From assembly GCF_002443155.1 (NCBI RefSeq), contig NZ_CP023667.1, positions 3,596,001-3,660,000 on the forward strand: a stretch of DNA of 64,000 bases. Direction: 5' to 3'. Origin of the DNA: Alcaligenes faecalis (GTDB taxonomy: Bacteria; Pseudomonadota; Gammaproteobacteria; Burkholderiales; Burkholderiaceae_B). The translations under genes were made by a program, and so were the position numbers. Of this stretch, positions 16,422 through 24,883 are shown one piece after another. Each line of letters begins with the position of its first letter. Position 1 is the stretch's first letter. The notes beneath the pieces were generated by a model, which saw only the letters and a list, made by a program, of their open reading frames with translations, ran no database searches and was not told the DNA's origin.

Positions 16422-16462
16422 GTCTACTATTTTAGAAAGTAGGGAATAACCCTGCCCGTTTA

Positions 16463-17944
16463 TCAGGCCAGCGCCACGCAACCATCCTTACGAGGGTCAG
16501 AAACAGCCTGCAAACGGCCGTCTGCCAAGCGCTCAACCGCCTGAGCCCCGCCAAAGTCGCTGCGGCCAGCCAGTTCGCCTACGCCTTTATCAGGCGGCAC
16601 ATACCCGTGCTCACGCAAAAAGGCTGTACGGTTCGCATCAAAACCATCCTCCAGGGCCAGACGCCCGGCCCCTTCCAGACGCCAGCGCGGTTCAAACATC
16701 GCTTTATCCAAAGGCCAGCCATCGCGCAAAACACGGGTCCATATCTGTATCTGCCCTTGGGGTTGCATCAAGCCGCCCACCACGCCCAGTCCCATATGGA
16801 ACTGGCCGGACTTCAAGGCCAAAGACGGGACCACCGTGTGATAGGGCCGTTTGCCCGGCCCCGGGCCATTCACATGCCCTGGCTCGGAGAAACCGAACCC
16901 CCGGTTTTGCAGCACAAACCCACAGCCGGGCACGGCATAGCCTGACCCAAACCGTTTGAAGATGCTGGACATGAACGTAACGGCCAGCCCGTCCGCATCG
17001 ACCACAACAGTGCAGACCGTATTCCCGGCCGGATCACACACGACTCGTGAAGCCTGAGCCATTGCGGCTTCCGTCGCCTTGACCAGCTCCAGCTCCGCCG
17101 CATCTTGATCAACGGGGCGTTTCCAGGCACGTTGTACGGCCTCCAGAACCGCCACCCCATGCGTGTTGGGAGGGCATTCATAAAGGCTGAACTCACCCAA
17201 CGATGCGCTGACAGGTTCACAGAAAAACCCTTTATGACGGCGAAAGTCCTCAGCCCTCAACAATCCCTGCATCTGCTCCATTGCCTGTTCAGCATGCTGC
17301 GCGGGGCGACCCAGATAAAAGGCATCTGGCCCTTGCGCGGCTATCTCCTCCAAGACAGCCGCCAGCTCCGGATTCCGGTACTGCTCCCCTGCTTTGGGCG
17401 GCTTGCCCGCCCTATAAAGGGCGGCACACACGGGATCGCGATGCAGCACAAAGTCGAAGATTTGCCATTCACGCGCCGCCACCGGCGCGACCGCAAAACC
17501 TTCCCGCGCTGCCTGAATGGCAGGCTGAAACAAGTGCGCCCAATCCAGGCGGCCGTAGCGCTGGTGCATATCCCACCACCCTCGCACCAGACCAGGCGTG
17601 GTAATGGACAACACATGACGCTCCGGAATCCGTCCCCCAGGCAAAGCCTGAACATGCTCAGCATTCAACAACAGGGGGGCCGCGCCGCTGCCGTTGTAAG
17701 CCACTGGCATACTGTCGGGCGGTGCAATCATGGCCAGCAGATCGCCACCAATGCCTGTCGCCATAGGCTCAACGACACCCATGACGGCATCGGCAGCAAT
17801 AGCCGCATCCACTGCACTACCCTTGAGTTCCAGCATGGCCTGCGCGGCCCTCACCGCCAAGGGGTGCCCGGCAGCAACGGCCCAATGAGTCCCCAAACCC
17901 TGTTTTTCACCTGCGCGATAGGCTGTCGTACCCATATCGCTCAT
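16463..17944 (-). CDS. Gamma-glutamyltransferase family protein (Ntn hydrolase)
   Basis: 493 residues. The start is taken at ATG 17944, whose ATGA overlaps the stop of the upstream transporter gene; this gives translational coupling. The autoprocessing region NTVCTVVVDADG has the catalytic Thr that would become the N-terminus of the small subunit, and the following FKRFGSG and PGCGFVLQNRG stretches match the YwrD/cephalosporin-acylase-like branch. No signal peptide is visible, so it is probably cytoplasmic. It would hydrolyse or transfer a gamma-glutamyl or acyl group. Pairing with a permease suggests the imported compound is trimmed here (inference). Confidence 0.8.
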   Translation of the reverse strand: MSDMGTTAYRAGEKQGLGTHWAVAAGHPLAVRAAQAMLELKGSAVDAAIAADAVMGVVEPMATGIGGDLLAMIAPPDSMPVAYNGSGAAPLLLNAEHVQALPGGRIPERHVLSITTPGLVRGWWDMHQRYGRLDWAHLFQPAIQAAREGFAVAPVAAREWQIFDFVLHRDPVCAALYRAGKPPKAGEQYRNPELAAVLEEIAAQGPDAFYLGRPAQHAEQAMEQMQGLLRAEDFRRHKGFFCEPVSASLGEFSLYECPPNTHGVAVLEAVQRAWKRPVDQDAAELELVKATEAAMAQASRVVCDPAGNTVCTVVVDADGLAVTFMSSIFKRFGSGYAVPGCGFVLQNRGFGFSEPGHVNGPGPGKRPYHTVVPSLALKSGQFHMGLGVVGGLMQPQGQIQIWTRVLRDGWPLDKAMFEPRWRLEGAGRLALEDGFDANRTAFLREHGYVPPDKGVGELAGRSDFGGAQAVERLADGRLQAVSDPRKDGCVALA

Positions 17945-19458
17945 CCGAATATCAGCACGGCACAAATTGTCGACAGCGCCATCCCCGCCAGCACAGGAAC
18001 CGTCAGGGCTCGCACCAGATCCAGCACATGCACTCGGGCAAAGCCCGCCACGGCAATCAATGAAGACCAGGCAATCAAAGTGCCACCGCCAGTCCAGATA
18101 GCACCGATCTGTCCTACCGCAGCCAGAGTTTCCACCTCCAGCCCGGACACCGGGCTCAAGGCCGAGGCCAGGGTTCCTGTCAATGGCAGGCCCGAGAAGC
18201 CCGAGCCATCAATGCCCGAGATCATGCCCACCAACAGAACACCAAAAGCCACCAGAAAATGATTGTCCGGGATCAGATGCTGACCCGCCGAGATCAGCTC
18301 GAACAGCAGACTGGGCGTTTGTTCCAGTGGGGTGCCCAAAATGGCAGACGTTGCTTCACTGGCACCCAGAAAGAAGAAACCAGCGATGGGCAACACCGAG
18401 CCCATGGCTCGAAACGCAAATACAAAGCCATCGGTCATATGGTCCGGGCAGGTGTCCAGCATGCGGCGCGGACCTTCTGCCATACAGGTGGCAATCATCA
18501 TCAGCACAAAGGCCACACCCCCAACCAAACCGGCGGCATCTCCACCACGCAGGACTGGCAAGGACGGGATAAAGCGGGGCAGCAGCATAATGCCAATCAC
18601 CGCCAGGAACGCCAGTGGCGTAATCCAGGCCAGAATGCGTGAGTAGCGCTCTTCCTTGGCACTCAAACCGGAATGCACCGTATGTTCATTCCCTGCCGTG
18701 CCACGGGCAATCTCCGCCTTGTCATAGGTCCCTTGAGATTCCATTTCATCCAGGGTGCTATCGGGTGCCTGGCGCATCCAGGCATCCAGCAAACGACTAT
18801 CGGCCGGTTTGAAATGGCGGCGCATCAGCAGAAATGCCAACGTCAGCGCAACACCACCTGTAATCCAGGAGAGCACCAGAGCACGATCAGCCAGCACGGC
18901 CACATCGGCACCGACACCTGCCGCCTTGGCGCTGATGCCCGGAGCAACTCCAATAATGTAGTCCGACGATAGCGCCATGCCCTGCCCACAGATGGCGATA
19001 GCCATCGCACCGACCAAGGGCGGCAAGCCAGCAGCAATAGCCGCCGGCAGCAAAATGGCCGACACCAGAGGCACAGCAGGTGTCGGCCAGAAGAACAGCG
19101 AAATAAAGTAGGTAGCCGCTGCAATCATCAAAAAGGACGAGCCACTATTGACCATGACCTTGCGGAAAGGGGCCACCATCTTCACATCGGCCTCCAAGCG
19201 CTTTAACGAGTTCAGCAAGGCAGTCATGAACGTGATCACCAGGAAAATATTGAACAGTTCCTGAGCGGCCACAAAGCTGGCAGAAAAAATACTGATAAAG
19301 CCCTGAATCGGACTGCCCGTCATGGCAGTGACAACCGCCAAAGTACCAATCACGGATGGCACCACCACGTTGGCCCGAAAAATCATCGTAACGATGATGA
19401 CCAGAACGCTGATCAAATAAGCCCAGTGCGCCGCACTGAGCACCACGTCGCTTTGCAT
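17941..19458 (-). CDS. Ion-transporter-superfamily (ArsB/NhaD/Cit-type) permease
   Basis: 505 residues with about 12 hydrophobic segments and a hydrophilic middle loop (about 215-275) between two halves. Re-entrant-loop-like stretches occur in both halves (SSDYIIGVAPGISAKAAGV near 165 and GIDGSGFSGLPLTG near 415), as in the IT superfamily. The substrate cannot be predicted, but co-transcription with the GGT-family gene suggests a carboxylated or gamma-glutamyl substrate. ATG is preceded by AAAGGGGG. A GGTATAC box lies 50 bases upstream. Confidence 0.65.
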   Translation of the reverse strand: MQSDVVLSAAHWAYLISVLVIIVTMIFRANVVVPSVIGTLAVVTAMTGSPIQGFISIFSASFVAAQELFNIFLVITFMTALLNSLKRLEADVKMVAPFRKVMVNSGSSFLMIAAATYFISLFFWPTPAVPLVSAILLPAAIAAGLPPLVGAMAIAICGQGMALSSDYIIGVAPGISAKAAGVGADVAVLADRALVLSWITGGVALTLAFLLMRRHFKPADSRLLDAWMRQAPDSTLDEMESQGTYDKAEIARGTAGNEHTVHSGLSAKEERYSRILAWITPLAFLAVIGIMLLPRFIPSLPVLRGGDAAGLVGGVAFVLMMIATCMAEGPRRMLDTCPDHMTDGFVFAFRAMGSVLPIAGFFFLGASEATSAILGTPLEQTPSLLFELISAGQHLIPDNHFLVAFGVLLVGMISGIDGSGFSGLPLTGTLASALSPVSGLEVETLAAVGQIGAIWTGGGTLIAWSSLIAVAGFARVHVLDLVRALTVPVLAGMALSTICAVLIFG

Positions 19459-19507
19459 GTATCCCCCTTTCCTTCTCTTTTTTCTGAATATTTAGCATTC
19501 CTGAAAC

Positions 19508-19514
19508 GGTATAC
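19508..19514. promoter_or_regulatory. GGTATAC box in the divergent region between IT permease and TauE/SafE genes
   Basis: AAACGGTATACTAT lies in the 170-bp gap between divergent genes starting at 19458 and 19629. It shares eight bases (CGGTATAC) with the boxes of the ferredoxin and HDO operons. Confidence 0.5.
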
Positions 19515-19628
19515 TATCTTCAATCAATGATCGAAATCAGAAAAAACTATCAAAAACTGGGGAAAACTCTAAGAATTCCATGTTTGAAACACTTAGATTG
19601 AATACCTTATACAAATAAAGAGGAAACT

Positions 19629-20369
19629 ATGGCGGCTTTGATTGATCTGGTGGACCCGCTCTCCTGGCTGCTCATGGCCTTGCTGGTTGTGTTGGCTGCC
19701 TTTTTGCAAGGCGTTGGTGGAGTTGGGTTTGCGATGCTGGTCGCGCCAATTGCCGCCTTGGTATTTCCGCAGTTGGTTCCAGGCCCCCTACTGGCCTTGG
19801 GTGGCAGTGTCTCTCTGCTGGCCGCCTTGCGAGAGCGCCAACATATCGTGCCCGATGTCGTTGTCTGTGCACTGGGTGGCCGCGCCACCGGATCGATCAT
19901 TGCCATATTGGCCATGACGCAACTCCCCATAGAAGCAGTCAACCTGGGTTTTGCCCTTGCCATTCTGGTGGCAGTCGCACTGAGTGCCTGGGGCTTGCGC
20001 ATCCTGGCCTCCAAACGAAACATGATCCTGGCGGGCATTGCCTCGGGCATCATGGGAACCTTGACCTCGGTAGGCGCTCCCGCTCTGGCCATTGCCATGC
20101 AAAATCTGGCTCCTGCACAGCTACGGGCTTCATTGGGTCTTATTTTGTTTTTGGGCGCAAGCATGTCCTTGGTCCTGCTTATTGTGGCGGGCCTGTTCTC
20201 CTTGCAACAGGCAATGCTCAGCATCGTGCTCTACCCCTTCATGCTGCTGGGCTTCACGTTATCGGGGCAACTACGTCATAAAGTCAGCCTGCCACTGATG
20301 CGTAGACTGCTATTGGGTATTTGCTCTCTAAGTGCCGTGGTCTTGATTACCCGCACGCTGTGGCAATAA
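19629..20369 (+). CDS. TauE/SafE (TSUP) family membrane permease
   Basis: 246 residues with seven to eight hydrophobic segments. The N-terminal FLQGVGGVGFAMLVAPI and the second-half GIASGIMGTLTSVGAPALAI are the duplicated signature of the TSUP family, which moves sulfite, sulfoacetate or other small organic anions. Good AGAGGA site before the ATG. It is divergent from the IT permease/GGT operon and 94 bases upstream of the GntR gene, so it belongs to the same regulon by position. Confidence 0.82.
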   Translation: MAALIDLVDPLSWLLMALLVVLAAFLQGVGGVGFAMLVAPIAALVFPQLVPGPLLALGGSVSLLAALRERQHIVPDVVVCALGGRATGSIIAILAMTQLPIEAVNLGFALAILVAVALSAWGLRILASKRNMILAGIASGIMGTLTSVGAPALAIAMQNLAPAQLRASLGLILFLGASMSLVLLIVAGLFSLQQAMLSIVLYPFMLLGFTLSGQLRHKVSLPLMRRLLLGICSLSAVVLITRTLWQ

Positions 20370-20386
20370 TGCTTAGGCCGCAAACT

Positions 20387-20425
20387 GTATACCATATTCA
20401 GAAAAGTGCGTTCACACCGTATAAT
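20387..20425 (+). promoter_or_regulatory. GntR-gene promoter with GTATACC operator-like box
   Basis: -35 TTCAGA (20397-20402), 17-base spacer, -10 TATAAT (20420-20425). GTATACC at 20387-20393 directly precedes the -35, and a half-similar ACCGTATA overlaps the -10. This suggests that the GntR regulator controls its own gene. Confidence 0.6.
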
Positions 20426-20463
20426 CGTGTCTGGCCCTTCTGCCCGATTGCACAGGTCGCACC

Positions 20464-21171
20464 ATGAATATCCCCAGTTTCCACCTCCCCCATTCCCTTG
20501 GCGATACAGATAACCGTCGCTTGGGCGATCAGCACGCGTCACTGTTTGCGGTGATACGCGACCAGTTACGTGAACGTATCCTGAGTGGTGAATTCCATCC
20601 AGGCGACCGTCTGGTGGAAGGAAAATTGGCGAGCGAGCTGGGTGTGTCGCGTATTCCTGTACGAGAGGCCCTGCGCGAACTGGCCTCCGAAGGGCTGGTC
20701 ACTATCGAACCACGACGTGGCGCCTCTGTGGCCGTCCTGTCCGCAGAGATTGCCTACAACATGGCTGAAGTGCGTGCCACGCTGGAAGGCTTGAATGCAA
20801 AACTGGCCGCCCAGCGCCGGGACCCGGCCAATATCGAAAAGCTGCAGACCATTTTGAGCCAGGGCCATGAAGCCATGGATGCCGGCAATCTGGATTTGCT
20901 CAAATCCCTGAACCGCCAGTTTCATGAAACCCTGGCCACCATGTCGGGCAATATCGTGCTGACCGAGCTGATGCGCTCTCTGCGAGATCGCACCGCCTTG
21001 TTATTTGCACCCAGCAATTTGCAGCGCATCCGCCAGAACTGGGAAGATCACTCCCAGATCCTCAATGCGGTTGTGGCCGGTAATGGCGATCTGGCCAACC
21101 TGTTGGCCACCCAGCACGTGCACAATGCGGCCAAAGCCTATCAGGACGCGCAAAACGGCGAGAAGGTCTGA
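20464..21171 (+). CDS. GntR-family transcriptional regulator, FCD (FadR-type) subgroup
   Basis: 235 residues. The winged helix-turn-helix at about 28-90 is typical (LRERILSGEFHPGDRLVE, ASELGVSRIPVREALRELASEGLV). The all-helical FCD effector domain follows, with candidate metal/ligand residues in EVRATLEG, the NRQFHETL histidine and a DHSQILNAV histidine. FCD regulators sense small organic acids or amino acids. It is encoded at the edge of the HDO island and is the best candidate to bind the GGTATAC boxes found there. Confidence 0.88.
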   Translation: MNIPSFHLPHSLGDTDNRRLGDQHASLFAVIRDQLRERILSGEFHPGDRLVEGKLASELGVSRIPVREALRELASEGLVTIEPRRGASVAVLSAEIAYNMAEVRATLEGLNAKLAAQRRDPANIEKLQTILSQGHEAMDAGNLDLLKSLNRQFHETLATMSGNIVLTELMRSLRDRTALLFAPSNLQRIRQNWEDHSQILNAVVAGNGDLANLLATQHVHNAAKAYQDAQNGEKV

Positions 21172-21762
21172 TCAAGCAGGGCGGTCCGTTCTCAATGCCG
21201 CCTCAAAGACTAGCCAAACCGATTCCAGACGCCGCTGGTACTTGCGCGCACCACCAAATAACAGCTCGCTTTGCAGGCTGTCGATCAAGGCCATGTAAGT
21301 CATGGCCAAGGTATCTACACTCAAGCCTGTTTCCGGCCTGGCCAGGGCAGACTGTGCCAGGGCCCGATGAATGATGCCTTCCAGATCCGCCATGAACACA
21401 TGCATGGGTTCCATCACCACATCGTACAAATGCACAGGCGGCGCAAACAAGGTGCGAATCCAGAAACGTACTTGATGCGATTGCTCGAAACGCTCCTGTA
21501 TTCCTTCCAGATAGGCCCGCAACTGCTGCTTGCCCCCTTCGCCTCCTTGCAGAACCTGACGGGCATGGTTCAACTCATCTTCCACAATCTTTGGAATCAG
21601 GCTCAGGAACAGCTCGTCCTTGTTGCGAAAATGGGCATAGACCGAGGGCTTTTTAATGCCTACATCAGCGGCAATCTCGTTCATGGTGGTGGCATCAAAG
21701 CCCTGAACGGCAAAGCGCGCCAACGCGGCATCCTGCAGTTTTTCAGTAGTGGTTTTGCTCAC
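21172..21762 (-). CDS. TetR-family transcriptional repressor
   Basis: 196 residues from a GTG at 21762. N-terminal helix-turn-helix at about 25-50 (TMNEIAADVGIKKPSVYAHF), then a helical ligand domain. It lies 64 bases downstream of a Bcr/CflA-type MFS gene on the same strand and presumably represses that pump together with itself. Its stop directly abuts the stop of the convergent GntR gene (21171/21172). Confidence 0.88.
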   Translation of the reverse strand: MSKTTTEKLQDAALARFAVQGFDATTMNEIAADVGIKKPSVYAHFRNKDELFLSLIPKIVEDELNHARQVLQGGEGGKQQLRAYLEGIQERFEQSHQVRFWIRTLFAPPVHLYDVVMEPMHVFMADLEGIIHRALAQSALARPETGLSVDTLAMTYMALIDSLQSELLFGGARKYQRRLESVWLVFEAALRTDRPA

Positions 21763-21826
21763 AGTCCAACAAGCTCTCAGTCAAAGGCCAAGTATCAAGG
21801 CCGCCATCGCGGCCCGCAGCAACTGC

Positions 21827-23062
21827 CTATTTTACAGCTCCCAGTTCACTGACCGATCTTGTCACCGTGTGGCAACGACCAGCCAGGACATACAGCAGGA
21901 TCGACAGCAGTCCGCAGCCGCCAATGGCCACCGGCAAGACCTGCGGCCCGGGCACAGCCAGGCTGACGATATAGCCCACCACCGCCGAAATCAGGTAATG
22001 GAACATGCCCATCAAGGCGGCAGCCGTCCCAGCCTGCGGGCCAGCCACATCCATGGTCAAGGCCGTTACGTTGCCAAACACCATCCCTAAGGAGCCGACC
22101 GAAATGGCGATCAAGGCGGCATACAGGATCAGGCCCGCCACGTCTGCTTGCACCGCCCCATACAAGAGCAAAGCTGAAGCCGTATGAACAATCAGCCCCA
22201 AGGCCAGTACCCGAGAGGTAGGCATCCCGGCCTTCAACAAGTAATTGCTGACGACCCCACCCAGCACCAGTGCCACCGAGTTACCAGCGAACACATAGCT
22301 GAACACGGCAGGCGACAAGGAAAAATGCTGTGTGAACACAAAGGCCGAGCCGCTGATATAGACAAACAAGGCAGCCAAAGCAAAACCGCCGGAACCGGTA
22401 TAAGCCATGAAGGCCTTGTTGCGCAGCTCCCGCCCATAGGCGCGCACAATATGGCCAGGATTCAAAGGCACACGCTGTGTCACCGGCAGGGAGTCCGGGA
22501 TGGCCTTCAGCCCCCACAACAAACCCAACGTTCCTAAAAAGGCCAGCATCCAGAATATGGCCCGCCAATCCGCATGGCTCAACAGATACGCGCCCAGGAT
22601 AGGGGCCACAATCGGTGCAATCATCATCACCTGCATCAGCAGGGAAAAGATGCTTGCCGACTCTTTTACATCGCACAAGTCCGCCACAATGGCACGCGGT
22701 GTGACCAAGCCCGCTGCGGCGCCTAACGCCTGGATAAAACGTGCTGCCAACAAGGCTTCAACCGATGTGGCCAAAGCACCAAAAACCGAGCCCACCACAA
22801 AAATCACCACACCCAGCAGCAAGGGGACTCGACGCCCGAAGCGGTCCAACAAGGGACCATAAATACCCTGCCCCAACGCCAGGCCAGCCAGAAACACGGA
22901 CAGGGTTTGTTGAATACGCCCCGCAGAAACGCCTAGCTCCTGCGCAATGGCAGGCATGCCCGGCAAATACATATCGATGGCCATGGCATCCAGGGCCGTC
23001 AACAAGGCCAGCAACAAGATCAAAGGCCAGGCCAAGCCCCTGCTACGCGACAGCCCGCTCAT
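21827..23062 (-). CDS. MFS multidrug efflux transporter, Bcr/CflA-like
   Basis: 411 residues with 12 predicted membrane segments. The DMYLPGMPAIAQELG segment after helix 1 is the hallmark of the Bcr/CflA (drug:H+ antiporter, 12-TM) group, and GPLLDRFGRRVPLL is the loop 2-3 signature. It probably exports drugs or sulfonamide-like compounds across the inner membrane. It is followed by a TetR gene, and a strong inverted repeat lies 77 bases upstream of the start. Confidence 0.87.
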   Translation of the reverse strand: MSGLSRSRGLAWPLILLLALLTALDAMAIDMYLPGMPAIAQELGVSAGRIQQTLSVFLAGLALGQGIYGPLLDRFGRRVPLLLGVVIFVVGSVFGALATSVEALLAARFIQALGAAAGLVTPRAIVADLCDVKESASIFSLLMQVMMIAPIVAPILGAYLLSHADWRAIFWMLAFLGTLGLLWGLKAIPDSLPVTQRVPLNPGHIVRAYGRELRNKAFMAYTGSGGFALAALFVYISGSAFVFTQHFSLSPAVFSYVFAGNSVALVLGGVVSNYLLKAGMPTSRVLALGLIVHTASALLLYGAVQADVAGLILYAALIAISVGSLGMVFGNVTALTMDVAGPQAGTAAALMGMFHYLISAVVGYIVSLAVPGPQVLPVAIGGCGLLSILLYVLAGRCHTVTRSVSELGAVK

Positions 23063-23138
23063 GTTGCACCCTCTACACTGCGAAAAAACAGAAGTTCAAA
23101 CACGCTCACACCCCCGTATATGGCGCCGATACTTAAAA

Positions 23139-23157
23139 CTACCTACCGATAGGTAGG
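23139..23157. promoter_or_regulatory. Candidate TetR operator upstream of the MFS pump
   Basis: CTACCTA-CCGA-TAGGTAG (23139-23156), overlapping a second dyad CCTACC-GATA-GGTAGG (23142-23157). Nested, nearly symmetrical dyads of this size are typical TetR-family operators. It lies between the MFS start and the ferritin-like gene terminator, so MFS-tetR is the only unit it can control. Confidence 0.65.
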
Positions 23158-23199
23158 AAAGCCGCTACTGTACTCCTTTTCAGGATTCAGGCAGAAAAA

Positions 23200-23221
23200 A
23201 ACCCCGGAAAATACCGGGGTT
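23200..23221 (-). terminator. Rho-independent terminator of the ferritin-like gene
   Basis: Stem AACCCCGG/CCGGGGTT with a 6-base loop. The A-run at 23195-23201 gives the U-tract for minus-strand transcripts, and TTTT follows on the plus strand. It lies 25 bases past the stop of the ferritin-like gene. Confidence 0.85.
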
Positions 23222-23245
23222 TTGGTGAGCGTCTGTGCAAATAAC

Positions 23246-23794
23246 TTAGATATCCAGCAGATCGCCCATATCGTCGGCATGCTCTTCTTCCACTGCCATG
23301 ATTTCAATCAGCATCTGGCGGGTGGTCGGGTCGGTATCACCAATACGCTCGATCATCTGGCGATAGGACTCGATGGCAATACGTTCGGCAATCAGGTTGG
23401 CGCGAATCATGGATTTGATATCGCCGCTATCGTCATACTCCGCATGACTGCGCTGGACCAGGTTCTGGGGGTTGAAATCCGGCTCGCCGTTCAGTTGCAC
23501 AATACGTTCGGCAATGCGGTCCGCATGCTCGGCTTCCTGCTGGGCATGTTCCAGAAACTCGGCTTTGATAGGCTCGTTGTTCAAGCCGGTAGCGGTGAAG
23601 TAGTGGCGCTTGTAGCGCATCACACAGACCAGCTCGGTGGCCAGGGCCTCATTGAGCATCTGAATGATTTCTTCACGGTTGCCCTTGTAGCCGGATGCCA
23701 CCGCCCCATCGTCCACAAACTTCTTGGCAGCCGCGCGGATAGCGGCAACATCGATTGGACCTTGGTTTGGTTTGACAGCTTTCTGCTTTTTCAT
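23246..23794 (-). CDS. Ferritin-like / bacterioferritin-type diiron protein
   Basis: 182 residues from ATG 23794, with GGAGGA just upstream. After a 25-residue Lys/Pro-rich extension comes a four-helix ferritin fold with the diiron ligands: E in NEALATEL, the EHAQQEAEHAD helix (E-x2-H), E in AERIAIES and E-x2-H in VEEEHADDM. The heme-binding Met of true bacterioferritin is not evident and the protein is longer than the usual 158 residues, so a non-heme ferritin-like or Dps-related iron store is possible. Single gene with its own terminator. Confidence 0.8.
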   Translation of the reverse strand: MKKQKAVKPNQGPIDVAAIRAAAKKFVDDGAVASGYKGNREEIIQMLNEALATELVCVMRYKRHYFTATGLNNEPIKAEFLEHAQQEAEHADRIAERIVQLNGEPDFNPQNLVQRSHAEYDDSGDIKSMIRANLIAERIAIESYRQMIERIGDTDPTTRQMLIEIMAVEEEHADDMGDLLDI

Positions 23795-24340
23795 TGCATT
23801 CCTCCGTATTGATTCCCACCGCGAAAGTGCGGCGCTGTATCGCGCAACAACCGGAAACGAACACACTGACTCCATAACCAACAAGAGCTTGTCCTTGGGA
23901 CAAGCGCTTTACCTAAACCTGGGCTTGAAGTCCGCACGCTGCTTGTGGTCGAGACCGGTCGTGCAAGAAACTGAACAAAGTGGATAGGTGTTGTCATGGT
24001 AGCCATTGCTCCTTGGCTTGGAAAGCGCAAAACCGCAGTTACCAGTAGCAAATAGACCCGCATTTCAAGGCCAGAAAGCCAAAAATCAGGCCATCTGAAA
24101 ACTATTCAACCTCACACGGCATGCGAGCTTGGCACGAAATTTTTTACTGGTTTTCCCCAAGATAAAGAGCCGCGTTCTTGTTCAAGCAGAGATACAAGAC
24201 CAAACACTTGGATACAGAATCCGGGCTCTGTTCAGACAACAGCAGGCAAATCCCTGCTCCAGCGCTCATACCTCACTGCTTCTTTTCAGATTCATTCAGT
24301 TCAATTAATATGAAACGGTCGTTACTTTAAAATCAAGATC
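23795..24340. other. Divergent intergenic region, no gene seen
   Basis: 546 bp between the ferritin-like and ChrB-N genes. Relatively AT-rich toward 24100-24340. I find no open frame with a ribosome-binding site, no tRNA and no clear hairpin. It should hold both promoters. Confidence 0.4.
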
Positions 24341-24883
24341 ATGACTTCAATGAGCTGGCTGTTATTGACCTATAAAGTCCCCCCTGAACCCAGTGCAAAA
24401 CGGCTGGCCTTATGGCGGCGCCTGAAAGCGCTGGGTGCGGTGTATCTGCAAAATGGGGTATGCGTCCTGCCCAAAACCGACGAGCATGTGCGCCGTCTGA
24501 AGGTGCTGGAAAACGACATCACCACCATGGGAGGTGAATGCGTCTTGCTGAAGACCATTGCTCTGGACAAGGCACAAGAGGACAAAGTCATCGCCCGTTT
24601 TACGGACGACCGCAATGAGCAATACCAGGAGCTGCTGGGGCGCTGCAAAGACTTTGAAGTGGAAATCGCCAAGGAAATTTCGATTCAGAAATTCACCTAC
24701 GCCGAGCTGGACGAAGAAGAAACCGACCTGAAAAAGCTGGAAAACTGGTACGAGAAAATCCAGAAGCTGGATTTTTATGGCGCCCCCCTGGCACAGGTCG
24801 CTCAAGAGCGCCTGCAAGACTGCAAGGCACGGCTGGATGAGTACGCTCAAATGGTCTACGACGCTCATGAAGAAAACCGCTAA
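24341..24883 (+). CDS. ChrB N-terminal-domain protein
   Basis: 180 residues. WLLLTYKVPPEPSAKRLALWRRLKALGAVYLQNGVCVLP near the start is the conserved opening of the ChrB N-terminal domain, found in chromate-sensing regulators. The C-terminal ChrB domain, usually another 130 or more residues, is absent, and the C-terminal half is a coiled-coil-like acidic helix region. It overlaps the next gene by 17 bases, so it is coupled to an MFS transporter rather than to a ChrA chromate pump. Role in chromate or general oxyanion response is uncertain. Confidence 0.75.
   Translation: MTSMSWLLLTYKVPPEPSAKRLALWRRLKALGAVYLQNGVCVLPKTDEHVRRLKVLENDITTMGGECVLLKTIALDKAQEDKVIARFTDDRNEQYQELLGRCKDFEVEIAKEISIQKFTYAELDEEETDLKKLENWYEKIQKLDFYGAPLAQVAQERLQDCKARLDEYAQMVYDAHEENR

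Noticed and set aside
7434..21171. The island as the Alcaligenes dnf (direct ammonia oxidation) cluster
   Set aside because: No MocR-type regulator, no AurF-like DnfA and no glutamine-amidotransferase-type DnfD was found; gene content does not match.
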